Source: Arthrobacter rhizosphaerae (GTDB lineage: Bacteria; Actinomycetota; Actinomycetes; Actinomycetales; Micrococcaceae). Taken from it: a stretch of DNA of 45,928 nt. The stretch spans positions 1 through 45,928 of the forward strand of contig NZ_JALLAN010000024.1 of the NCBI RefSeq assembly GCF_023062595.1, read 5' to 3'. Positions 8,003-15,068 of the stretch are shown here, one piece after another (positions within the stretch are counted from its first letter, which is position 1; each line of letters starts with the position of its first letter). A model generated the notes under the pieces. It was not told the DNA's origin. It saw only the letters and a program-made list of their open reading frames with translations, and did not search any database. Made by a program: the position numbers and the translations under genes.

Positions 8003-8233
8003 ATGAGCGTTGACGCGAGGCTGTTGTCAGGGTCGCGTTGCTATTTCTTTAAGGAAAACCAGTTTGTCGGGCTAAGCACAGGAGGCACCGGCTCGGAACT
8101 GTCGACTCTGGCTACCGGCGCATATCTCGAACTGGGGGTGGTCCGCCGGATCTCGTGCTTGATATGGAGGGGAAGAACCTTCCTTATGAGTAGAGTACGG
8201 ATAGCCGTTGGCCCTCGCGGATACAAGCTGTAG
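8003..8233 (+). CDS. Small protein with one hemopexin-like repeat, possibly truncated
   Basis: 76 residues from the ATG at 8003, chosen for AAGGGGAG six bases ahead. The opening MSVDARLLSGSRCYFFKENQFVGLS resembles one hemopexin blade (pattern aaL..g...YFFk.nqyv). Bacterial hemopexin-type proteins usually have four such blades, so this would be a fragment or a very small derivative. The second half (LELGVVRRISCLIWRGRTFLMSRVRIAVG) may be a decayed second blade. There is no signal peptide. A near-ideal SARP-type promoter lies upstream, so the gene is probably still transcribed. Hemopexin similarity is by eye and weak. Confidence 0.5.
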   Translation: MSVDARLLSGSRCYFFKENQFVGLSTGGTGSELSTLATGAYLELGVVRRISCLIWRGRTFLMSRVRIAVGPRGYKL

Positions 8234-8332
8234 GCCTACCTTCGCCTTTTCATTGGCCGGCCCCAGAGGATGTCGCTACTAGCCAACACCACTAACTCAG
8301 CCTCCTCACCGCTGGATTTGTCTTGGCAAGCA

Positions 8333-8364
8333 TTAACGGAGAAATAACGGGGATGACTTCTACT
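8333..8364 (+). promoter_or_regulatory. SARP-type promoter for the protease-nuclease operon
   Basis: TTAACGG (8333-8339), AGAA, ATAACGG (8344-8350), then exactly eight bases to TCTACT (8359-8364). Predicted transcription starts near 8371, which rules out the GTG at 8366 as a start codon and leaves ATG 8432 as the first usable one. Confidence 0.7.
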
Positions 8365-8431
8365 CGTGAATAAGAGACTGGATGACAACAGGAGGCGCTG
8401 TGGTACCTGCCCGCATCCGTGGGAGTTGTTG

Positions 8432-8593
8432 ATGGCTGCGCAGGAGCATGTTTCTGATGCCACTACCGGTGTGGCCAAGTTTCTGTACTCCGTCGGTTTC
8501 CTGCCCCAGGTTCGGACTCGGGTCAGCAGGGCTAACAAGGCAGCCATTGCGGCCAGCCCGAGATCAACCGCACAGGAAAGGGAAACAGCATGA
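8432..8593 (+). CDS. 53-residue leader protein coupled to the protease-nuclease
   Basis: The ATG at 8432 has GGGAG six bases ahead. The product (MAAQEHVSDATTGVAKFLYSVG...) has an N-terminal amphipathic helix, a basic middle and a Ser/Ala/Glu tail. Its TGA overlaps the ATG of the next gene by four bases (ATGA), the signature of translational coupling. It may be a small partner (chaperone or immunity-like) of the large enzyme or only a translated leader. No homology is recognised, and the GTG at 8366 that would lengthen it lies upstream of the predicted transcript start. Confidence 0.45.
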   Translation: MAAQEHVSDATTGVAKFLYSVGFLPQVRTRVSRANKAAIAASPRSTAQERETA

Positions 8594-10449
8594 GCAGCAC
8601 AAGGCGTTCTACAGAAGAAGCAGAGCCGGACGATGAGCAGATGCTGGCATCGCTGCGGCAATTCATCAGGACCGAAGGCGCCGGCTTTCTGGAGGACCCA
8701 AACATTTCTTCGATTGGTGTGGGCAGGAAGCTTGTTGGCGGCAAGCCGACGGGAGAGATCTCGATTCAGTTCACCGTCGAGGAGAAGGCGGCTCCGGAGG
8801 CCCTCGAATCGCTGAATTCGGAGTTGATTCCAGAGGCAATCGTCGTGGATGGGGTCCCGGTACCCACCGATGTCATCGAACGTAACTACCGTCCCTCGTT
8901 CCGATCCGTGCCCGAACCTGAGGCGCCGACGGCAAAAGTCCGGCTCGACCCCGTCATGCCTGGCGTCAGTGTCGGCCACATCCGTGTCAGCGCAGGCACA
9001 ATCGGCTGCATTGTGTACGACAGACACGACGGGACGCCGCTCATTCTCAGCAACTGGCACGTACTGCACGGCGCGACTGGCGTGCTAGGTGACGACGTTG
9101 TCCAGCCCGGCCCGCACGATGACAATCGGATCCAGGCCAACGGTCTCGGCCGACTGAGCCGCTCCCATCTGGGCGTCGCCGGAGACTGTGCTGTTGCAAC
9201 CATCGACGGCCGTCAATTTCAGACGGCAATCCACGGTCTGAACCTGACTCCTGAAGAATTAGGGGAACCCGAAATAGGCGACAAAGTGATCAAGAGCGGC
9301 CGCACCACGGGCGTAACGCACGGGATTGTGCGCCGTGTGGACGTGATCGCCAAACTCAATTACGGAGCCGCAGGGACCCACGCCGTAGGCGGCTTCGAAA
9401 TTGGCCCGGACCCGGATAATCCTCCTGTCGACGGTGAAATTAGCCGCGGGGGAGACTCGGGGGCGGCCTGGATGTTCAAAACTCCTTCGGGTGAACTGAC
9501 TACTGTCATGGCGGGCCTTCATTTCGGCGGGGAAGCAGGCAACAGCCCGGACGAGCACGCCCTGGCCTGCCTGCCCCAATCTGTGTTCGAGAAGCTGGAA
9601 ATCAGCCTGCGGCCCCCCTTAACGGAGGAGGCGGGCGACGACATTCCCAAAGGGTTTTCATCCGATTTTCTCGGCCCACTGATCGACCTGCCGAAACTCT
9701 CTGCTGCCATAGATGGCGACGCGGTCCGCCTCGACGGCTCGGAAGTAATCCCTTACAACCATTTCTCGCTCTCCCTCAGCACGTCCAGACGGTTTGCCCA
9801 TTGGGTGGCTTGGAACATTGACGGCGCCAGCATGAAAAAACTCAGCCGGAACGGCATCGACTTCATCAAGGACCCCCGCATCCCCGCCGACCTCCAGACC
9901 GGTGACGAGCTCTATCGCGGCAACCGCCTGGACCGTGGGCACCTCGCCCGCCGTGCCGATCTGCTCTGGGGATCCGTGCCCGAGGCCGACCGGGCAAACC
10001 GAGACTCGTTCTACTTCACCAACATCACCCCGCAGATGGACGACTTCAACCAAAGCAGCAAAAACGGGGTCTGGGGGCAGATCGAGGACGCCGTATTCGC
10101 AGACGTAGACATCGACGACCTCAAGGTCAGCGCATTCGGTGGACCGGTGCTCCAGGACGATGACCGCGCCTACCGGGGAACACAGCTGCCGCGCGAGTAT
10201 TGGAAGGTCATTGCCTTTATGGAACACGGACACTTAAGGAGCCGGGCCTTCCTACTGACACAGAACCTCAACCAAATTGAAGCGCTCGAACTCGACGAAT
10301 TCCGGGTCTTCCAAGTCGCCGTCACCGAAATCGAGGAACGCACAGACCTGAGCTTCCCGGACAAGCTGCGAGACGCCGACACCTTCGTGGCCCCCGAGGC
10401 CCTGGAGGATCGGCAACCGCTCGAGGATACATCGGACATTCAATGGTGA
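8590..10449 (+). CDS. Trypsin-like protease fused to an EndoG-type DNA/RNA endonuclease
   Basis: 619 residues; ATG at 8590 preceded by AAAGGGA. Residues ~125-345 form a trypsin-like domain with His157 (LILSNWHVLHG), Asp199 (VAGDCAVATI) and Ser290 (SRGGDSGAAW), the degenerate serine-protease type with a long N-terminal lead-in. Residues ~385-595 form a beta-beta-alpha-Me nuclease: DRGH at 448-451 with His451 as general base, then FYFTNITPQMDDFNQ (Asn478, Asn487) as the metal-binding part and WGQIED. Both active sites look intact. There is no signal peptide. One chain therefore carries protein- and nucleic-acid-degrading modules; the protease may activate the nuclease by cleavage, as an inference. 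It is coupled to the 53-residue ORF and preceded by a SARP-type promoter. Confidence 0.92.
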   Translation: MSSTRRSTEEAEPDDEQMLASLRQFIRTEGAGFLEDPNISSIGVGRKLVGGKPTGEISIQFTVEEKAAPEALESLNSELIPEAIVVDGVPVPTDVIERNYRPSFRSVPEPEAPTAKVRLDPVMPGVSVGHIRVSAGTIGCIVYDRHDGTPLILSNWHVLHGATGVLGDDVVQPGPHDDNRIQANGLGRLSRSHLGVAGDCAVATIDGRQFQTAIHGLNLTPEELGEPEIGDKVIKSGRTTGVTHGIVRRVDVIAKLNYGAAGTHAVGGFEIGPDPDNPPVDGEISRGGDSGAAWMFKTPSGELTTVMAGLHFGGEAGNSPDEHALACLPQSVFEKLEISLRPPLTEEAGDDIPKGFSSDFLGPLIDLPKLSAAIDGDAVRLDGSEVIPYNHFSLSLSTSRRFAHWVAWNIDGASMKKLSRNGIDFIKDPRIPADLQTGDELYRGNRLDRGHLARRADLLWGSVPEADRANRDSFYFTNITPQMDDFNQSSKNGVWGQIEDAVFADVDIDDLKVSAFGGPVLQDDDRAYRGTQLPREYWKVIAFMEHGHLRSRAFLLTQNLNQIEALELDEFRVFQVAVTEIEERTDLSFPDKLRDADTFVAPEALEDRQPLEDTSDIQW

Positions 10450-10594
10450 GTGAAGAATTGGAATAACCCATGTGACCGATGTGGAGTATGCTCTTTGGTC
10501 GTGGCGCAAAGACCAGATAACTGCCGCCGAGTTGCTTTCCCATGTAGTTTCGCCAAGCGCATCATAGCCTCAATGGGACACGCCATTTGAACCC

Positions 10595-10768
10595 ATGCAG
10601 CTGGTAACAGTCTTTCTGCTACCGAAAGACAATTCTGAGCGGGCCAGAAAGTACATTCTGGACCTGTGCGTTTTCGCCGCTGAGAAAAAGGGGTTCATCG
10701 TTTTCGTTCCCACAATGCCAACGCCGATGCTTAATTTCGTTCCCAAGTCGCGAGAGGCAGGTGTATGA
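10595..10768 (+). CDS. Possible 57-residue protein
   Basis: ATG 10595 to TGA 10768: MQLVTVFLLPKDNSERARKY then a mixed hydrophobic/charged continuation with VFVPT near the centre. Composition is protein-like (strand, charged helix, strand) and more orderly than other frames in this AT-rich gap, but there is no Shine-Dalgarno and the length is marginal. The start lies within the second copy of the 18-bp repeat (10584-10601), which ends CCCATGCAGC. Confidence 0.25.
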   Translation: MQLVTVFLLPKDNSERARKYILDLCVFAAEKKGFIVFVPTMPTPMLNFVPKSREAGV

Positions 10769-11075
10769 CTGATGGTCTCCCTTGACTGCACATGCTCGGC
10801 CTGGGTATGGAAAGAATGGTCATAGCCGGAAAGAGACTGGTGTGTGAATCGGTCAATTTAGAGCGCCAGCCTGCTGCTTGCGAGCGTATTATAGAAATAA
10901 CCGCAGATTTCGGTTGATTTTAAGAATGCGAGCACCCGCTGATTGATAGTGTGACTTACTGCTAATCCTCAGTGGAAATACTGTGTGTTCAGTGCAATTT
11001 GACTCCGAGAATTCGAAGACTGACTATGGCTTAAAGCAGCAAGAATCAGGAAAGTGATTGTCACTCTTGAGCAGG
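10769..11075. other. AT-rich gap without a gene
   Basis: Noticeably richer in A+T than the flanking genes, with no frame worth calling. Possibly a promoter-rich or foreign segment; nothing specific could be identified. Confidence 0.4.
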
Positions 11076-11115
11076 CAGCCTTAACCGAAATCGGAACCGA
11101 TATCGGTTAAGGCTG
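11076..11115. repeat. 13-bp perfect inverted repeat
   Basis: CAGCCTTAACCGA (11076-11088) and its complement (11103-11115) around a 14-base centre that is itself partly symmetric (TCGG..CCGA). The stop codon of the minus-strand gene lies in one arm, so it may terminate that transcript, although no T-run follows. Confidence 0.6.
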
Positions 11116-11268
11116 AAGGCTAAGGAGCCATTCGCTAACCCCAGTCAGCACCGCCTCCGGACTTCCGGCATACCTAACCACAGTCCCAGGTGCGTCGCCA
11201 GAAGTCGAGGTTAGACGTGCCCGGAAGGGTTCAGAATGCTCGGCTTCATACCACACAGTGATAGCCAT
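11107..11268 (-). CDS. Small conserved-looking hypothetical protein
   Basis: 53 residues from the ATG at 11268 (MAITVWYEAEHSEPFRARLTSTSGDAPGTVVRYAGSPEAV...). The pattern (ITVWYE...FRARLTST, then a short loop, VVRYAGSPEAVLTGVSEWLLSL) recalls the small actinobacterial proteins with a WxE...RxR.t strand pair and a C-terminal VxxWL helix. I can name no family. A longer frame starting at GTG 11319 is possible. Ribosome sites are weak for both starts. Confidence 0.4.
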   Translation of the reverse strand: MAITVWYEAEHSEPFRARLTSTSGDAPGTVVRYAGSPEAVLTGVSEWLLSLQP

Positions 11269-11319
11269 AGTTGACTGATTGACTTCGCCGTCGGTCAGAT
11301 CAGAAGCCACGGTAGGCAC

Positions 11320-11817
11320 CGAGTCTTATCAAAGGATTTCTCCTGTTCGTCGTCGCATACCACAACCATTCAGGGAAACTCCCACCCGAAGATCGCTCTC
11401 ACTTACGAAGTCTTTCATAGCAAACTCAAGATCGGGCATAGCTCAGCGCAGGAAAAGCCATGGACTGATTATGGCGGCGAGAGATCTTAGGCGCCTTGAA
11501 AGCAGTGTGGTAAGAAGGATAGGCGGACAAGTTATCGGAATGGGTTCGGCAATAATATTGATCTGAAACTGGCGGGTCACGTCAGTTTTCTTGCGACCTG
11601 CTGATAGCATAATTTGGCGAGTGGTAAGGCTGCTGGTTCACATGGATGGTGACCCGGAACTGTCTTAGGCACCAGTACGCCGGGGGGCGCACTCCCTAAG
11701 ACTTGAAGGATAATAGCGAAGCAATGACGGCCCATTCAATCCGTCGTTCTTTACAAGGGCACGTTGCGAACCTCTTGGGTCTCGTGGACGCGAGCGGCCG
11801 TTTGGGGGGACCCAATG
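11320..11817. other. Upstream region of the SARP gene, no other gene
   Basis: About 500 bases with no convincing ORF. I searched for the TAAC heptamer pair that precedes the hydrolase genes and did not find one here, so there is no sequence sign of autoregulation through that motif. Confidence 0.4.
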
Positions 11818-12525
11818 GTTGAGCATAACGGTGTCCGATTTGAGCTGAACCTATTTCAACGCTGGCAACTATCGCGTGATCAGGTTGAAGTCACTGTTTC
11901 TGCGCGGCAGCAGCGGCTAATCAGTGCTCTAGCAATCCACGGATCCAGACACCGACGTTATCTGGGAGGTCTCTTATGGCCAAATAGCCCGGAAGCCCTC
12001 GCACTAGAAAGCCTTCGTGCAAGTGTGCATCTGATCTCCCGTCAAATCCCGGGGCTTATCGTAGTTGACGGTCCTGTTTTATCGTTGAGAGACAGCCTGG
12101 ACGTGGACTTACATAATTTCTTCGAACAGGTCAGGAACTGCGAACGGATGGATAGAGACTCCAATCATGACAGTTGTCTCACTTATCTTCTGGATGACGA
12201 ATTACTCCCGGGCTGGTACGAAGACTGGGTAATTCTCGAGCAACATAGGCTTCAGAATGTCCGCCTCCGCGCTTTGCTGATGCATGGTCGGCGCTGGCTC
12301 GAGCGGGGGGAAGCCGAAATGGCTATAGAGGCGGCCGACACTGCTCTCAACATTGAACCTCTCCATGAAACCTGTGTGGGACTAATGATGCAAGCCGAAC
12401 TGAACATGGGAAACCGCGCCGGAGCCCTTCTCACATTCGAAAAGTTCCGCGCACGGTTGACTAGTGAATTGGGTGTGGCACCATCAGGCTACCTTTTGAA
12501 GTTGGCCGCCGCGCTTCACACATAG
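11818..12525 (+). CDS. SARP-family transcriptional activator (OmpR-like DNA-binding plus BTAD)
   Basis: 235 residues from the ATG at 11818, preceded by GGGGGGA; an upstream TTG at 11764 is less likely. Residues ~5-95 form the winged-helix domain (RQQRLISALAIHGSRHRRYLGGLLWP...ESLRASVHLISRQIPGLIVVDGPVLSL). Residues ~96-235 are the bacterial transcriptional activation domain with TPR-like helices (VDLHNFFEQV..., RLQNVRLRALLMHGRRWLERGEAEMAIEAADTALNIEPLHETCVGLMMQAELNMGNRAGALLTFEKFRARLTSELG, abbreviated). There is no ATPase extension, so it is a small stand-alone SARP. Such proteins bind direct heptamer repeats with an 11-bp period just upstream of the -10, the arrangement seen at several sites in this region. 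It is the obvious candidate regulator of the hydrolase set. Confidence 0.88.
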   Translation, partial: VEHNGVRFELNLFQRWQLSRDQVEVTVSARQQRLISALAIHGSRHRRYLGGLLWPNSPEALALESLRASVHLISRQIPGLIVVDGPVLSLRDSLDVDLHNFFEQVRNCERMDRDSNHDSCLTYLLDDELLPGWYEDWVILEQHRLQNVRLRALLMHGRRWLERGEAEMAIEAADTALNIEPLHETCVGLMMQAELNMGNRAGALLTFEKFRARLTSELGVAPSGYLLKLAAALHT

Positions 12526-12885
12526 AAACACTTGATCTATTTGTGTCTCAATAGCATCAGGACAGTATCGGTCGTGGCCAAAGTAGCGATCTGCGGGAGC
12601 CTGGGGTTCGAGTGAGAAGTTTGCATCGTGGGCTCGCTGTGGTTCATGCCCAGCCCGTCCCGTCACGTCCGGCGTAGGACCATTCTGCTGCGGTTCAGGT
12701 CCAGTATCGTCCCATTGACCTATTTGAGCCGGAACACACGTATGAGCCGGTCCCTTCGAGGGGAGAGATCGGACCGAAACACCGGCAGGGATTGCGGTTT
12801 GGCTTCGCAATGAGGCTGGTGAATTTCTGCAGTCCGGACTCATCCCTTCACAGTGCTGTTGATTAATATCGCGGTCCGGGACCTG
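12526..12885. other. Gap between convergent transcripts
   Basis: About 360 bases between the ends of the SARP gene (+) and the HEAT gene (-). A 119-codon minus frame crosses it but overlaps the SARP gene's end and has no recognisable feature. No strong terminator stem is obvious. Confidence 0.4.
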
Positions 12886-13473
12886 TCAGGGTCTTTCGCC
12901 GGGCATCAGTCCCGTGCCTTGAGCATCGCCATCGGATGAAGGCGCTTTTTCGCCGGGCATCAGCCCTGCGGCGGGCTTCTCGCCAGGCATCTTGGTCTGC
13001 CCTTCCCCTGGCATCCCGGTCCCGGCTTCTGGCCCAGATGGAGCCTCCTCAATCCCCGCGCTGCCAGCGCCTGCCGCCTGGCCGGACCGGGACGCAAGCT
13101 TGGCTGTGAGCTGCCGTGGCGCATCGGATGGAACCGAGGACAGGGCTACCTTGCGGACACCCGGGTCGCTGTCGTCAACGAGGTCCATCAGTATCACGGC
13201 CGCTGAATCAGCGGGAAGGTTATTGGCAGCCGCCGCGGCTGCCACGCGTATGCTCGCCGTTTCGCTGTGTGCTGCGGCGGTTACAACGTCCTTGCCTTGG
13301 TCGCCTTCCAGGAGACTGGCGGCGAAGGCGGCCTTGGCGGCCAGCATCGGGTCATCGCCCTCAACCAGCGCCCGCAGGTGCGGGAGCGAGTCGGGCCCTA
13401 AAGATGCGGCTTTGTCGTAATTTGGCTCGTCAGGTTCAAGGACCTCGAGTACGGCCTTCATCGTTACGTTCAT
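12886..13473 (-). CDS. HEAT-repeat protein with MPGE-rich tail
   Basis: 195 residues. Residues ~10-130 are helical HEAT-like repeats (SLPHLRALVEGDDPMLAAKAAFAASLL, abbreviated; ASIRVAAAAAANNLP; DPGVRKVALSSVP). The last ~50 residues hold four copies of a short motif, M-P-G-E, spaced irregularly and ending in MPGERP. The HEAT part suggests a protein-binding scaffold; the MPGE tail may be a tether, a recognition tag or a protease-sensitive linker (inference). It begins nine bases after the propeller-metalloprotease stop on the same strand, so it is the second gene of a SARP-controlled operon whose first product is a protease. No signal peptide. Confidence 0.8.
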   Translation of the reverse strand: MNVTMKAVLEVLEPDEPNYDKAASLGPDSLPHLRALVEGDDPMLAAKAAFAASLLEGDQGKDVVTAAAHSETASIRVAAAAAANNLPADSAAVILMDLVDDSDPGVRKVALSSVPSDAPRQLTAKLASRSGQAAGAGSAGIEEAPSGPEAGTGMPGEGQTKMPGEKPAAGLMPGEKAPSSDGDAQGTGLMPGERP

Positions 13474-13482
13474 GATTCGCTC

Positions 13483-14787
13483 CTAACGATCCTGAGTGAA
13501 GGCGCTGTTGATCATGGTAGTCACCTCAGTGCTGATCAGATCCGGTGGGGGATTGGTGATATTGCCGGTGCCGTTTCCTGTCATCAGTCTGTTGTTGTCA
13601 TTGATGTGCCGCAGATCCAGGACATGCCCCACCTCATGGCCCAAAGTCCATTGAGTGGCGCCCTGCGCCACGACCGCGCCCGGGCGGCCAGCGGGATGGG
13701 CGGCGCAACCGTTGAACGGGGGTACCGTTGACCGGACGAAGTACACAACGACGTCGTTGTTGCCTGCGTTATTGCGGTTGGCGAAAAGCTGGTTCTGCTC
13801 GGCCGTGGTCTCCCCGAAAACGCAACGCCCGACGTCGACGTCGTCCAGGGTGGGCAGGTTTAGGTTCTCAGTGGACACCAGTTCGACGCCGATACCCGCC
13901 GTCGCATAGACCTCCCGCATCCGCTGTACAGCAGTGTTCACAGCAACGTTTGGGGCAGTAAGGACTTTCGCGTGCAGGCGGACGGTCGGGCGGACCGACC
14001 ACCACCTGTGCCACATGGCGCTATCGGTTCCTGCTGCAAAAATATCGATCCGGTCCTGCTCCCATGACACAGCCCCGGGCTCACTCGTCAGGACGCCGCC
14101 AAGGGACTCCCAGCCAGACCAACCGTTTTGGAACCACTTATGCCAGAGCGCAGAATCGGTTCCTACGGCGAACACATCGAGGCGCCCGGATGCCCAGCTG
14201 GTGACAGCGGGGGCGGACGTAAGGACGCCGCCCAGGGATTCCCAGCCGGACCAGCCGTTCTGGAACCACTTATGCCAAAGCGCCGAGTCAGTGCCGACAA
14301 CGAAGACATCGATCCGCCCATTGCCCCATGAGACGGCAGACGGGGCGGATGTGAGGACGCCGCCCAGGGATTCCCAGCCGGACCAGCCGTTCTGGAACCA
14401 CTTATGCCACAGTGCCGAATCAGTGCCGCGCACAAATACATCAAGGCGACCGGCAGCCCAGCTGGAAACCGACGGGGCGGACGTGAGGATGCCGCCCAGG
14501 GATTCCCAGCCGGACCAGCCGTTCTGGAACCACTTATGCCACAGTGCCGAATCGGTGCCACGCACGAAGACATCGATCCGCCCGTTGCTCCACGAGACCG
14601 CACCGGGAGAGCTGGTCAGCACGCCGCCCAGGCTCTCCCATCCGGACCAACCGTTCTGGTACCACTTGTGCCATAGGGCCGAGTCCGTCCCTCGGGCGAA
14701 AGTGTCCAGCCGGCCCGGTGACCACGACGAGACACTGGGGCCCGTGGTCAAGACGCCGCCCAAGCTCTCCCATCCGAACCATGTCAT
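13483..14787 (-). CDS. Six-blade beta-propeller lectin-like domain fused to a zinc metalloprotease
   Basis: 434 residues from the ATG at 14787, chosen for GAGGAGA six bases ahead; the ATG at 14817 has none. Residues ~4-262 are six 44-residue repeats, each with WESLGGVLTS, a W..GR.DVF strand, GTDSALWHKW and NGWSG, a PLL-like sugar-binding or protein-binding propeller. A linker leads to a metzincin-like domain with the zinc motif HEVGHVLDLRH (~384-394; His, His, His at positions 1, 5 and 11, with Asp where Gly is usual). A Met-containing turn (RLMTGNGTGN) fits the Met-turn downstream. Several Cys precede the motif. No signal peptide. First gene of an operon with the HEAT/MPGE gene; SARP-type promoter at 14878-14910. 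Confidence 0.9.
   Translation of the reverse strand: MTWFGWESLGGVLTTGPSVSSWSPGRLDTFARGTDSALWHKWYQNGWSGWESLGGVLTSSPGAVSWSNGRIDVFVRGTDSALWHKWFQNGWSGWESLGGILTSAPSVSSWAAGRLDVFVRGTDSALWHKWFQNGWSGWESLGGVLTSAPSAVSWGNGRIDVFVVGTDSALWHKWFQNGWSGWESLGGVLTSAPAVTSWASGRLDVFAVGTDSALWHKWFQNGWSGWESLGGVLTSEPGAVSWEQDRIDIFAAGTDSAMWHRWWSVRPTVRLHAKVLTAPNVAVNTAVQRMREVYATAGIGVELVSTENLNLPTLDDVDVGRCVFGETTAEQNQLFANRNNAGNNDVVVYFVRSTVPPFNGCAAHPAGRPGAVVAQGATQWTLGHEVGHVLDLRHINDNNRLMTGNGTGNITNPPPDLISTEVTTMINSAFTQDR
14001..14784 (-). repeat. Six tandem ~132-bp repeats encoding the propeller
   Basis: The blade units recur every 132 bp (for example GCCGCCCAGGGATTCC at 14227 and 14359 on the plus strand) with very few changes in the central copies. 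This degree of DNA identity implies recent amplification or ongoing homogenisation of the blades. Confidence 0.9.
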
Positions 14788-14877
14788 TGAACGTCTCCTC
14801 TCAGGTAAGCCGACCACTGGGCGACCGATTCCACCGCGCCGTGAATAGCTTTTGACGGTGCAACTGCTTCCGAAGCA

Positions 14878-14910
14878 AGTAGAGCTGCAGTGCCGTTACT
14901 GCCGCGTTAT
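14878..14910 (-). promoter_or_regulatory. SARP-type promoter for the propeller-metalloprotease operon
   Basis: On the minus strand ATAACGC (14910-14904), GGCA, GTAACGG (14899-14893), nine bases, then TCTACT (14883-14878). The same -10 hexamer is used at 7923 and 8359. The predicted start is ~85 bases before the ATG. Confidence 0.7.
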
Positions 14911-14969
14911 CCGACATTCTCGGCTTGAATAAAAGGCATGACACCAAAACCAACACGCGCCCGTACGCA

Positions 14970-15002
14970 GTAACACCGCTGTAACGCCAGGCGTGTTGAA
15001 AT
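14970..15002 (+). promoter_or_regulatory. SARP-type promoter for the lipase-like gene
   Basis: GTAACAC (14970-14976), CGCT, GTAACGC (14981-14987), then eight or nine bases to TTGAAA/TGAAAT as a weak -10. It is divergent from, and only ~60 bases away from, the pair serving the propeller operon, so one activator could serve both sides. Confidence 0.6.
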
Positions 15003-15068
15003 CTCCACATGCGCGCGCCTCTAATCCGTTTCGGAGCGGTGCGCTTACTTCTTGGAGAGGGCTAAGAC

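Noticed and set aside
8366..8431. GTG 8366 as the start of the leader ORF
   Set aside because: It lies between the -10 and the predicted transcript start, so it would not be on the mRNA.
14001..14784. CRISPR-like array from the regular repeats
   Set aside because: The repeats are contiguous 132-bp coding units in frame, with no unique spacers and no cas genes.
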